Source: Paramagnetospirillum magneticum AMB-1 (GTDB lineage: Bacteria; Pseudomonadota; Alphaproteobacteria; Rhodospirillales; Magnetospirillaceae). Taken from it: a DNA stretch of 64,000 nucleotides. Positions 53,306 through 61,637 of the stretch are shown here, piece by piece. The stretch spans positions 2,659,943-2,723,942 of the forward strand of contig NC_007626.1 of the NCBI RefSeq assembly GCF_000009985.1, in the 5' to 3' direction. Under the pieces are notes generated by a model. It was given only the letters and a program-made list of their open reading frames with translations, ran no database searches and was not told the DNA's origin. The position numbers and the translations under genes were made by a program. Position 1 is the stretch's first letter, and each line of letters begins with the position of its first letter.

Positions 53306-54499
53306 CTATCCCCCGGCCAGTTCACAACGGTTACGCCCCAAATCCTTGGCCCGGTACAAGGCGGCATCGGCGCGGCGGATGGCCGCCTCCATGTCCTCGT
53401 CGGCCGCCAGAGCGGCGATGCCGACACTGAGCGTCATGGGAAACGGCAATTTTCCCTCCGAATCCAGCCCGGCGCCTTCGGCGGAAAAAGCGGCGCGCAG
53501 GCGCTCCGCCACCCCCATGGCCTCCATAAGGGAGCTGCTGGGCAGCAGTGCCAGAAACTCCTCGCCGCCAAAGCGACAGAACAAATCCTCGGCCCTCAGG
53601 ATACGTCCCGCCAGGGTGGCGAACAGCACCAGCACCTCGTCACCGCCCCCATGGCCCAGGCAGTCGTTGATCTGCTTGAAATGATCCATGTCGATCATCA
53701 GCAGCGACAACGGGCTGGCCGTGCGCCGGGCCCGCACGATCTCTCTCTCCCCCAGGGAGGCGAAGGCCCGCCGGTTCAGCGCCCCGGTCAGCGGATCGCG
53801 GCTGGCCTGTTCGTTCAAATCCGCCTGCAGCCGCTCGCTGGCCATCAGCACCATGCACAGCGTCACCGAGATGGTGACGCACAGCCACCACATGCTGGCG
53901 ACCACCGTCATGCCGTAGGACATCTTGCCGGCCATGAATTCGAGATCGAAGCCGATGGAGAGCCCGCGCACCAGGAAGAACAGCGCATTGGCGAAATAGA
54001 CCCACCCGGCCAGACGCATGGCCAGACGATGGGGCGGCGTGCGCCACAGCAATTCCCGGGCGATGGCCGCGGAAATCGCCATCACCAGGGCTGAGTTGAA
54101 GGTGGCGCGCAGGTGCAGCGATCCGGCCAGATGACTCCCGACGATCATCACCACGGCCGCGCCGCCGAGCCCGAGATAGAACCGGGACGTCAGCCCCGGG
54201 CGCCCGAGAAAGCGGCGAAACCCGTCCCAGACCAGGCAGAACCCCGCCACCACCAGCCCGTGGGCCAGGGACAGGGACCAGCCCTCGGGCATTCCCGCCC
54301 CGGTTCCCGCCACGGCGAAGCTTGCCGCCCCGATCACGCTGGCCCAGGCCCAATACCCCAGCCCGGCCAGGCCCGGATGCAGGATGTACAAGACGATTCG
54401 GGCAATGGCGCAGCACGCCGTCGCCACGGCGACCGCCACCAGCATGGTATGCAGATCAAGGATCAAGACGGGGTCCTTCCCCAGGTTGGAACCCTTCAA
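53306..54499 (-). CDS. Membrane-bound diguanylate cyclase (GGDEF)
   Basis: Seven or so hydrophobic helices (about 15-225) followed by a GGDEF domain with DPLTGALNRRAF, the active site GGEEF (CRFGGEEFLALLP) and an RxxD inhibitory site (RAED) five residues before it. Should make cyclic-di-GMP. The frame starts at a TTG (54499); a later TTG at 54466 has a better ribosome binding site (GGAAGG 8 bp upstream) and still keeps the first helix, so the protein may be 386 rather than 397 residues. A TATAGT -10-like box lies at 54514-54509. The signal sensed by the membrane part is unknown. Confidence 0.88.
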   Translation of the reverse strand: MKGSNLGKDPVLILDLHTMLVAVAVATACCAIARIVLYILHPGLAGLGYWAWASVIGAASFAVAGTGAGMPEGWSLSLAHGLVVAGFCLVWDGFRRFLGRPGLTSRFYLGLGGAAVVMIVGSHLAGSLHLRATFNSALVMAISAAIARELLWRTPPHRLAMRLAGWVYFANALFFLVRGLSIGFDLEFMAGKMSYGMTVVASMWWLCVTISVTLCMVLMASERLQADLNEQASRDPLTGALNRRAFASLGEREIVRARRTASPLSLLMIDMDHFKQINDCLGHGGGDEVLVLFATLAGRILRAEDLFCRFGGEEFLALLPSSSLMEAMGVAERLRAAFSAEGAGLDSEGKLPFPMTLSVGIAALAADEDMEAAIRRADAALYRAKDLGRNRCELAGG

Positions 54500-54561
54500 C
54501 TGTGAGAGACTATAAGCCCAGGCTCATATATGCAACCGACGAACCATGACTTGAATTCGGC

Positions 54562-54636
54562 ATTGGAATACCTAAATTGCGGGAAGGGTGCTTCCCTCCG
54601 GGGTGGGCCAAGTGCTACCCTTCGAACAATTCCAAT
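54562..54636 (+). promoter_or_regulatory. Inverted repeat upstream of erpA
   Basis: ATTGGAAT (54562-54569) and ATTCCAAT (54629-54636) are exact inverted copies 59 bp apart in the 153-bp region between the diguanylate cyclase and erpA. The second ends 16 bp before the erpA ATG. It may be a looping operator; an iron-sulfur regulator is a guess. Confidence 0.35.
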
Positions 54637-54652
54637 CCTTGCCGCAGAGGAC

Positions 54653-55009
54653 ATGATGGCCGAGGCTGAACACAATTACGCTGCCCGCGTCAGCGTCACC
54701 GAAAGCGCCGCCGAGCGCGTGCAAACCCTGATCAAGATGGAGGGCAAGCCCAACATGATGCTCCGCCTCGGCGTGTCGGGCGGCGGCTGTTCGGGCTTTT
54801 CCTACGGCATTTCCCTGGACGACACGGTGAATGACGACGACCGTCTGTTCAGCGAGTTCGGCATCACCCTGGTGGTGGACCAGACCTCGCTGGATATGCT
54901 GGACGGCTCGGTGGTGGACTTCGTCGAAGATCTCTCCGGCTCGTCCTTCCAGGTCAAGAATCCCAACGCCACGTCCACCTGCGGCTGCGGCAGCTCGTTC
55001 TCGGTGTAA
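54653..55009 (+). CDS. erpA: Iron-sulfur cluster insertion protein ErpA (A-type carrier)
   Basis: Carries Fe-S clusters to apoproteins. 118 residues, with the three ligand cysteines of A-type carriers: C46 in GGGCSGFSYG and C110/C112 in TCGCGSSF. ATG 54653 (with a second ATG directly after) follows AGAGGA. Its clients may include the Fe-S dehydratase IlvD encoded 5 kb away. It ends exactly one base before the stop of the convergent gene. Confidence 0.93.
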   Translation: MMAEAEHNYAARVSVTESAAERVQTLIKMEGKPNMMLRLGVSGGGCSGFSYGISLDDTVNDDDRLFSEFGITLVVDQTSLDMLDGSVVDFVEDLSGSSFQVKNPNATSTCGCGSSFSV

Positions 55010-55684
55010 TCACCAGCTTGGACATTGGCCATTGACGCGCCGGTAATTGCCCGGCGTGTCGATGGCGGCGTTCCTGAGCTTCAGTTCGTTGGCGAAAGCC
55101 TCGAAGGTCGGCTTCATGGCGGCGATCAGCCGGTCCTTGAACTCGGCCGTGGCCGCGTCGGCGCTGGCCGTGGTGATGCGCGGGGGAATCTGCGTCGCCG
55201 CGTTGCGCAGCACCGCCTCCGCCTGGGGCGTCCAGTGGCGGAAGGCGTCGCGGCTGATGGCCACATGCTCGTCCTCATGGGTGCGGATCACCCGGTACTG
55301 ACAGCCGCCGGGCGGGTATTCCCGGGCGATGTCCACCTTGATCTCGGTGATCTTCCAAACACCTTCGACCCGGGCGAGACCAACGCAGCGCCGCCCCTGC
55401 CCCAGGTCGAACTGCCAGCCCTGGACCCGCAGTTCCAGATTGGTCGACGTCCGCGTCAGCCCAGTGGTGAAGTCCTTGGAATCCGGACGGGTAAGACCGG
55501 ACAGCGCGGTGATGCGCGCCCGGCCCTCGGCGCTGCTGTAGATGGGTTCGGCCATCCAGGTGGAAAACGTCACCACGCGGGTCGGCACGAAGGCCCCGGC
55601 CGGAGGACAGGCCTGGGCAAAGGCTGCCGGGCTGGCCGCCATCAGCACCAGAACCAGCGGCCAGGGCCTGAAAAACGCCATCAT
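55010..55684 (-). CDS. Periplasmic HExxH protein (DUF922-like)
   Basis: 224 residues with a signal peptide (MMAFFRPWPLVLVLMAASPAAFAQA). Residues about 50-150 form a beta-rich domain and contain RTHEDEHVAIS, an HExxH zinc-protease motif followed by conserved helical sequence; four cysteines suggest disulfides. Resembles secreted DUF922-type predicted proteases, but I cannot confirm the family by eye. ATG 55684 has GAGG upstream. Divergent from xthA and tightly convergent with erpA. Confidence 0.72.
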   Translation of the reverse strand: MMAFFRPWPLVLVLMAASPAAFAQACPPAGAFVPTRVVTFSTWMAEPIYSSAEGRARITALSGLTRPDSKDFTTGLTRTSTNLELRVQGWQFDLGQGRRCVGLARVEGVWKITEIKVDIAREYPPGGCQYRVIRTHEDEHVAISRDAFRHWTPQAEAVLRNAATQIPPRITTASADAATAEFKDRLIAAMKPTFEAFANELKLRNAAIDTPGNYRRVNGQCPSW

Positions 55685-55757
55685 GGGGAAACCTCGTGGT
55701 CGACCAGGGGCCAAAGTTACCTCCATGGCCTTGCCTTCGCGTTAAAGCCGGGCCGGC

Positions 55758-55785
55758 TTGCCGAAACCGACCCGTCCTGTATCCT
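55758..55785 (+). promoter_or_regulatory. Predicted xthA promoter
   Basis: TTGCCG (55758-55763), 16-bp spacer, TATCCT (55780-55785), about 37 bp before the start codon. Confidence 0.4.
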
Positions 55786-55822
55786 GGGGCGAGGCACCCC
55801 TTTATCGGAGCGAAAGAACAGC

Positions 55823-56599
55823 ATGGGCCTGCGCATTGCCACGTGGAACGTCAATTCGGTACGGGCGCGGCTCGGCAACGTGCTGGACTGGCTGGGCAGT
55901 TTCGCGCCGGACGTGGTGCTGCTCCAGGAGATCAAATGCCAGGACCAGGACTTTCCGCTGCTGGAAATCCAGGCTGCCGGCTATCACGCCGCCGTCCACG
56001 GGCAGAAGAGCTACAACGGCGTGGCCATCTTGTCGCGCCACCCCATGAGCGATGTCCGGACCCGCCTGTCCGGCGACGACTCCGACGAGCAGGCCCGCTA
56101 CATCGAGGCCACCATCGGCGGCTGGCGCCTCGCCTCCTTGTACCTGCCCAACGGCAATCCGGCGCCGGGTGACAAGTTCGACTACAAGCTGGCCTGGATG
56201 GCACGCCTCCGGACCCATGCCCAGGCCCTGCTGGCTCAAGGAATCCCCTTCGTCCTGGGCGGCGATTTCAACATCTGCCCCACCGACGACGATGTCTATG
56301 ATCCGCCCAAATGGCGCGACGATGCGCTGTGCCGCCCCGACAGCCGTGCCGCCTGGCGCTCCATCGTCAATCTGGGGCTGACGGAGGCCTTTCGCGCCCT
56401 GCATCCGGGGGAAAAGGGCCGCTATTCCTTCTGGGACTATCAGGCGGGCGCCTGGCAGCGCGACGAAGGCCTGCGCATCGACCATTTCCTACTGTCGCCC
56501 CAGGCGGCGGACTGCCTGCACGCCTGCGAAATCGACAAGGCGCCGAGGGGCAAGGAAAAGGCCTCGGACCACACGCCGGTGTGGATCGAGCTGGAGTAG
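55823..56599 (+). CDS. xthA: Exodeoxyribonuclease III (AP endonuclease)
   Basis: Base-excision repair AP endonuclease / 3' exonuclease. 258 residues with the whole EEP-family set: ATWNVNSVRAR, LLQEIKCQD (E metal ligand), YNGVAILSR, GGDFNICPTDDD, and the C-terminal LRIDHFLLSP and KASDHTPVWIEL (catalytic H). Normal length. Confidence 0.96.
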   Translation: MGLRIATWNVNSVRARLGNVLDWLGSFAPDVVLLQEIKCQDQDFPLLEIQAAGYHAAVHGQKSYNGVAILSRHPMSDVRTRLSGDDSDEQARYIEATIGGWRLASLYLPNGNPAPGDKFDYKLAWMARLRTHAQALLAQGIPFVLGGDFNICPTDDDVYDPPKWRDDALCRPDSRAAWRSIVNLGLTEAFRALHPGEKGRYSFWDYQAGAWQRDEGLRIDHFLLSPQAADCLHACEIDKAPRGKEKASDHTPVWIELE

Positions 56600-56608
56600 C
56601 CTGCATTC

Positions 56609-56703
56609 AGGGGCTTTTGCCCCCGATCCCCCAACCGGGAAGCACAGCTTCCCGGACCCTTCAGCGTTTAAAAACTGGAGGTTCGGAGGCTGTGCCTTCG
56701 AAC
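56609..56703. repeat. Three successive palindromes in the xthA gap
   Basis: GGGGC-TTTT-GCCCC (56610-56623), CCGGGAAGC-ACA-GCTTCCCGG (56635-56655, perfect 9-bp stem) and GTTCGGAGGC-TGT-GCCTTCGAAC (about 56681-56703, one G-T pair). The last two share GCACAGC in opposite orientation around an AT-rich centre, so they look like an inverted repeat pair. The first may end xthA transcription. Confidence 0.6.
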
Positions 56704-56737
56704 GGGTCAGGGCGGTCGCCTTGCCGCGAAGCGGGGA

Positions 56738-57868
56738 TTAACCGAACGGTGTCGTCAGGCTGCGGCGATAATCCTCGCCTCCCACCACCTGGGCGGGATC
56801 GATGTCTTGCCGCGCTTCGATCAGCGCCTCTCCGATGCGGGGGTCGGTAACGCGGTGCCGGGGTTCAAACGCCGCCACGGGGCAGGTCTCGCCGAACACA
56901 TGGGCGTAAAGCCCGCTCATCATGGCGAAGCGGCCGCTCATCAGCATGTTGCAGGCGCCCTTGACCACCTCCAGGTCCCTCGCCTCCTCCATGTGCAGCG
57001 CCGTCACCAGCATCACCGAGATGGCGTGCAACACGTCATAGCGCACATGGGCGATGAACACTTGCAGATGGTGGGGAGTAAGGCCCAGCCCTTCGCGCTC
57101 GGACACCTTGATCAGGCCGCCCAGCAGCAGGCTGAAGAATTCCGGCACGCCCCATTCCATGCCCAGCCCCACCGAGGCCAGGGCTTCCAGCGGGCTGAAG
57201 GCCGGATGACCGGCCACCAGCCGCTGGATCAGCACGTTGTCGGCCACCTGGGGCAGCATGGGGATGTCCTGGTCACCAGGCCCGACGCCCAGGCCGTCGA
57301 ACACCTGCCGGTACATGACGATATGGGTCTTGGCGGCCAGCAGGCGGCCCAGTTCGGGGTAATCGTCCAGGCCGTGGCTGCCCACGCCATATTCGTCGGC
57401 CACCAATTGAGCCAGGGCGATCTGGGTCAGCTCGGAGCGGCGCTCGCCCAGGCTGCCCCGCGCCGTGGCCGCCAGCCCGTGAAAGCGGCCGATGGCCAGG
57501 GCGACGCACTGGCGGGTGTTCTTGATCTGATTGAAGTACTGCAGGGCGAAGGCCGTGACCTGGGGCGGCGTGATCCGCCCCTCGAACACCCGGCGAAAGA
57601 ACGGATGGCGCCACACCGGGTGATCCATCACATGGGTGTGCAGTTCGAGAAACATCTCGCCCAGCCGCGCCGCATCGGCTCCCAGTTCGCGGAAGATGCC
57701 GTTCAGGGCCGATCCCGGCTCGGCCACCTGCTCGATGACCCGGGTAAAATCCCGGCGCTGGCTGGCGATGAACGAGTCCAGAAGCTGATCGGTGGACAGC
57801 CGCAGCAGATCAGGCAGGGGGTGGACAGACTCCGGTACCGTGCCGTCGGCGTTGACCAGAGCGCTCAT
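56738..57868 (-). CDS. Heme-oxygenase-like diiron protein (HDO-type)
   Basis: 376-residue all-helical protein of the heme-oxygenase-like fold. The segments LVADEYGVGSHG, AAKTHIVMYRQVF, GMEWGVPEFF and QVFIAHVRYDVLHAI supply E159, H182, E238, H274, D278 and H281, the ligand set of heme-oxygenase-like diiron oxidases and oxygenases, so an O2-reacting iron centre is likely. The reaction and substrate are not known. No signal peptide. Its start overlaps the stop of the hemerythrin-receiver gene by 4 bp (ATGA), so the two proteins are translationally coupled. Confidence 0.78.
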   Translation of the reverse strand: MSALVNADGTVPESVHPLPDLLRLSTDQLLDSFIASQRRDFTRVIEQVAEPGSALNGIFRELGADAARLGEMFLELHTHVMDHPVWRHPFFRRVFEGRITPPQVTAFALQYFNQIKNTRQCVALAIGRFHGLAATARGSLGERRSELTQIALAQLVADEYGVGSHGLDDYPELGRLLAAKTHIVMYRQVFDGLGVGPGDQDIPMLPQVADNVLIQRLVAGHPAFSPLEALASVGLGMEWGVPEFFSLLLGGLIKVSEREGLGLTPHHLQVFIAHVRYDVLHAISVMLVTALHMEEARDLEVVKGACNMLMSGRFAMMSGLYAHVFGETCPVAAFEPRHRVTDPRIGEALIEARQDIDPAQVVGGEDYRRSLTTPFG

Positions 57869-58713
57869 GCCGCCTTCCTCGCCAGCCGGGCGACGCCCAG
57901 CAACAGGTTACGGGCCGAGATGGGCTTTTCCATGAAGTCGTCCGCCCCGGCCAGCAAGGCCAGATCGCGATTGGCCATGCGCTCGTGCCCCGACAGGACC
58001 ACCACCGGCAGACGGGCCTGGTCGGGCGGGCCACGCCGCACCCAGCGGACCAATTCCAGGCCGCTATCGTCGCCCACGTGCCAGTCGCAGAGCAGCAGGT
58101 CCAGAGGCTCGTGACTGATCACCGCCTTGGCGGCATTCAGATCGTGGGCGGCCGAGATCCGCGTCACGCCGACGCTGAGCAGGATGGTCCGCAGGATTTC
58201 CAGGAAATTGACGTTGTCATCCACCAGCAGGACGCGCAGTTGCGTCCAGTCCACCTCGGCCCCTTTTTTCGTCGCCCCGGTCAAGGTGACGCGCTGGGCC
58301 GCCGCTTCCGCCCCCGGATGGCCGATCACCCACGACCGGTAGTTCATGTCGGTGGTGCAGATGTGATCGATCAGCCAGGAGTTCAGGAAGGCCAGGCATT
58401 CCCTGGCCCGCACCCCGGTCCGGTCCAGGTCGTAACGACCCTTCAGGTCCGTGACCTTCTTCGTGAACTCCGCATGCGTCCCGTGATGCCGGGACAGCAG
58501 GGGATAACGGCAGACGTCCATCATCGCCTCCTCGCGGGCGAAGTGATGAGCGGCATACTCCTCCAGGGCCTGCAGCACGCTGCCCACCGAGGCGTGTTCC
58601 TCGTCGTCGCCGATGGAGCGCTGCAGGTGATTGATCAGGCCGATGAGGGTTTTATGGTCGGAATCGAGCAGCGGCACGCCGACGCTCATCCGCTCACTCC
58701 ACGTCACCCCCAT
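57865..58713 (-). CDS. Bacteriohemerythrin-response regulator fusion
   Basis: 282 residues. N-terminal hemerythrin domain (about 5-130) with all diiron ligands: H20, H57, E61, H76, H80, H117 and D122 (HxxxE, HxxxH, HxxxxD patterns). C-terminal CheY-like receiver (about 158-280) with acidic pair D165/D166, phospho-acceptor D210, S241 and K263. No kinase, DNA-binding or enzymatic output domain. It should bind O2 and accept a phosphoryl group; output is presumably by protein contact. ATG 58713 has GAGGAAGGA upstream, 14 bp after ilvD. Coupled to the diiron gene downstream. Confidence 0.9.
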   Translation of the reverse strand: MGVTWSERMSVGVPLLDSDHKTLIGLINHLQRSIGDDEEHASVGSVLQALEEYAAHHFAREEAMMDVCRYPLLSRHHGTHAEFTKKVTDLKGRYDLDRTGVRARECLAFLNSWLIDHICTTDMNYRSWVIGHPGAEAAAQRVTLTGATKKGAEVDWTQLRVLLVDDNVNFLEILRTILLSVGVTRISAAHDLNAAKAVISHEPLDLLLCDWHVGDDSGLELVRWVRRGPPDQARLPVVVLSGHERMANRDLALLAGADDFMEKPISARNLLLGVARLARKAA

Positions 58714-58727
58714 CGGCCGGTCCTTCC

Positions 58728-60578
58728 TCAGCGTTCCAGTTGCGAGACGTCGCGCACCGCTCCGCGTGCCGCGCTGGTGGTCATGGCGGCATAGGCCCGA
58801 AGCGCCGCCGACACCTGACGGTCGCGATCCACCGGCTTCCAGGCCTTCGGCCCCAAGGCCTGCATGGCCTGCCGGCGCTTTTCCAGTTCGGCATCGGACA
58901 CCCGGATCGCAATACTGCGGTTCGGGATATGAATATCGATGATGTCGCCCGCCTGGATCAGCCCGATGGCCCCGCCTTCCGCCGCCTCGGGCGAGACATG
59001 GCCGATGGACAGCCCCGAAGTGCCGCCCGAGAAGCGGCCGTCGGTGATCAGGGCGCATTCCTTGCCCAGGCCCATGCTCTTCAGGTAGCTGGTGGGGTAA
59101 AGCATTTCCTGCATGCCGGGGCCGCCGCGCGGTCCCTCGTAGCGGACGATGACCACGTCGCCGGACTTGACCTGACCGCCCAGGATCTTGGCCACCGCCT
59201 CGTCCTGGCTTTCACAGATCACCGCCGGGCCGGAGAAGGTCAGGTTCTTGTCGTCGACGCCCGCCGTCTTGACGATGCATCCGTCCAGCGCCAGGTTGCC
59301 GAACAGCACCGCCAGACCGCCATCCTTGGAAAATGCATTGTCAACCGAGCGGATGACGCCCGCCGTGCGGTCCTTGTCCACCTCGGCCCAGCGCTTGGAC
59401 TGGCTGAAGGCCTCGGTGGTGCGCACGCCGCCGGGGGCGGCCTTGTAGAACTCCACCACCTTGGGGTCGTTGGAACGCGAGATGTCCCATCTGTCCAGGC
59501 CCTCGGCCAGGGTGCGGGCATGGATGGTGCCGCACTCGCGGTTGATCAGGCCGCCCCGGTCCAGCTGGCCCAGGATGCCCATGATGCCGCCGGCCCGGTG
59601 CACGTCCTCGATATGGACATCGGGAACGTTGGGGGCCACCTTGCACAGGCAGGGCACCCGGCGCGACAGGCGGTCGATGTCGCTCATGCCGAACGCCACG
59701 CCCGCCTCCTGCGCCGCCGCCAGCAGGTGCAGCACGGTATTGGTGGAGCCGCCCATGGCGATGTCCAGGGTCATGGCGTTCTCGAAGGCCTGGAAGGTGG
59801 CGATGGAGCGCGGCAGGACCGAGGCGTCATCGCCCTCATAGGCGCGGCGGGCCAGATCGACGATGCGCCGCCCGGCTTCCAGGAACAGCTCCTTGCGGTC
59901 GGCATGGGTGGCGACCACCGTGCCGTTGCCGGGCAGGCCCAGGCCCAGGGCCTCGATCAGGCAGTTCATGGAATTGGCGGTGAACATGCCCGAGCACGAG
60001 CCGCAGGTGGGGCAGCTTTCCTTCTCGAAGGCCAGGGCCTCCTCGTCCGAGACGTTCTGGTCAGCGCCCTTGATCATGGCATCGATAAGGTCGACGGCGT
60101 GGGTCTCGCCCTGATAGGTGACCTTGCCAGCTTCCATGGGGCCGCCCGAGATGAAGATGGTCGGGATGTTGAGGCGCAAGCTGGCCATCAGCATGCCGGG
60201 GGTGATCTTGTCGCAATTGGAGATGCAGACCATGGCGTCGGCGCAATGGGCGTTGACCATGTACTCGACGCTGTCGGCGATCAGCTCGCGACTGGGCAGC
60301 GAATACAGCATGCCCGCATGGCCCATGGCGATGCCGTCATCGATGGCAATGGTGTCGAATTCCTTGGCGACGCCGCCCGCCTTCTCGATCTCGCGCGCCA
60401 CCATCTGGCCCAGATCCTTGAGGTGCACGTGGCCGGGCACGAACTGGGTGAAGGAATTGGCGATGGCGATGATCGGCTTGCCGAAATCGGCGTCGGTCAT
60501 GCCGGTGGCGCGCCACAGGCCGCGGGCGCCGGACATGTTGCGGCCGTGGGTCGAGGTACGGGAACGATAAGCAGGCAT
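58728..60578 (-). CDS. ilvD: Dihydroxy-acid dehydratase
   Basis: Fe-S dehydratase of valine, isoleucine and pantothenate synthesis. 616 residues from ATG 60578. Cluster cysteines are in [13 protein letters not shown] and [38 protein letters not shown] is the C-terminal signature. The cluster type ([4Fe-4S], oxygen-labile, or [2Fe-2S]) cannot be fixed here. Followed within 14 bp by the oxygen-binding hemerythrin fusion. Confidence 0.96.
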
Positions 60579-60617
60579 GGAAGTCAACCTTCGTCTGGCG
60601 GAAACGTGAGGGCCGGG

Positions 60618-60956
60618 TCAGCCCCGGACTTTCTCGGGATTACTGATGCCCAGGCGCTCGGCCTCGGCATCGAAAGCTTCGCGGTAGAGCGGGAAGGCGC
60701 GGGTCTTGGTCACCACCTCCCCGGTCCGCGCATGGGTATACTTCTCGCGCACCAGCAGCGGGTGGGCGTCCTTGTTGGGGCAGGCATCGCCCTCGGCGAT
60801 CAGCGCCCGGATCTGGGCGGTCAGCCCGGCGATGTGGCAGGCGTCCAGGTCGGCGTCACCGTGAAGGTCCTCGATCTCGGCGCGAAGCTCTTCGAGTTCG
60901 GCGCGCAGGGACTCGTTCTCGGCCCGCAATTCTTCCAATTGATCCAGTTCACCCAA
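60618..60956 (-). CDS. Hypothetical coiled-coil protein
   Basis: 112 residues from a TTG start (60956) with GGAGG 7 bp upstream in the end of the HAD gene. The first 50 residues are heptad repeats of Leu and Glu (LRAENESLRAELEELRAEI), then DACPNKDAHPLLVREKYTHARTGEVVTKTR, a compact basic-aromatic C-terminal part. No family recognised. Reading phase, ribosome binding site and tight spacing (3 bp) support a real gene. Confidence 0.75.
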   Translation of the reverse strand: MGELDQLEELRAENESLRAELEELRAEIEDLHGDADLDACHIAGLTAQIRALIAEGDACPNKDAHPLLVREKYTHARTGEVVTKTRAFPLYREAFDAEAERLGISNPEKVRG

Positions 60957-60959
60957 GGC

Positions 60960-61637
60960 TCAGCCTCCCAGAATTGCCGGCAACTCGGCCAGATTGGCCA
61001 CCGTTGCCCTTGTGCCCAGCGGCAATTTCTCCGCCGGGACGTTGTCGCGATTGATCCACACCACCTGATAGCCATAGGCGGCGGCGCCGCTCACATCCCA
61101 GGCATTGCCCGAGACGAAGCATACGCTTTCCGGCGCCATGCCGAAATGGGTCGTCGCCAGTTGATAGACCAGGGGGTCGGGCTTGAAACGCCCCACCGAC
61201 TGGGCGGACAGGACGGCGTCGATGTTGTCGCGAATTCCCGGCAGCTCCAGGGCGGATTTCAGCATGGGCAGCGACCCATTGGACAGGATGGCCAGGGGAA
61301 AGCCCAACCGGCGCAGACGGGCCAGGGCTTCCGCCGCTTCGGGATACAGTTCGGGACTGAGCCAGCCTTCCATCAGGCGCAGGCGCAGGCCGCGATCATC
61401 CAGACCCATCTTGTCCATGGCGAATTCCAGGGCCTCGTCGGTGACCCGCCAGAAATCCGCCCGAACGCCGGGCCGCAGCGGCAGCCAGCTCAGCTCCAGC
61501 TGGCGCTTGCGCCACAGCCGCATCAGCGTCTCGGCGCGCTCGCCCAGTTCACCACGCACCGACCGGGTCAGGCTGCCCAGGTCGAACAAGGTGCCATAGG
61601 CATCGAAGACACATGCCCTGACCGGGGCAAGGGTCAC
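60960..61637 (-). CDS. HAD-superfamily hydrolase, haloacid dehalogenase type II
   Basis: 225 residues resembling L-2-haloacid dehalogenases. Motif I CVFDAYGTLFD (nucleophile D), motif II ILSNGS, motif III KPDPLVYQ with VSGNAWDVSGAAAYG as motif IV. The insert WRKRQLELSWL matches the haloacid dehalogenase cap. Physiological substrate may be a different 2-haloacid or phosphate ester. Overlaps the lytic transglycosylase stop by 4 bp. Confidence 0.88.
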   Translation of the reverse strand: MTLAPVRACVFDAYGTLFDLGSLTRSVRGELGERAETLMRLWRKRQLELSWLPLRPGVRADFWRVTDEALEFAMDKMGLDDRGLRLRLMEGWLSPELYPEAAEALARLRRLGFPLAILSNGSLPMLKSALELPGIRDNIDAVLSAQSVGRFKPDPLVYQLATTHFGMAPESVCFVSGNAWDVSGAAAYGYQVVWINRDNVPAEKLPLGTRATVANLAELPAILGG

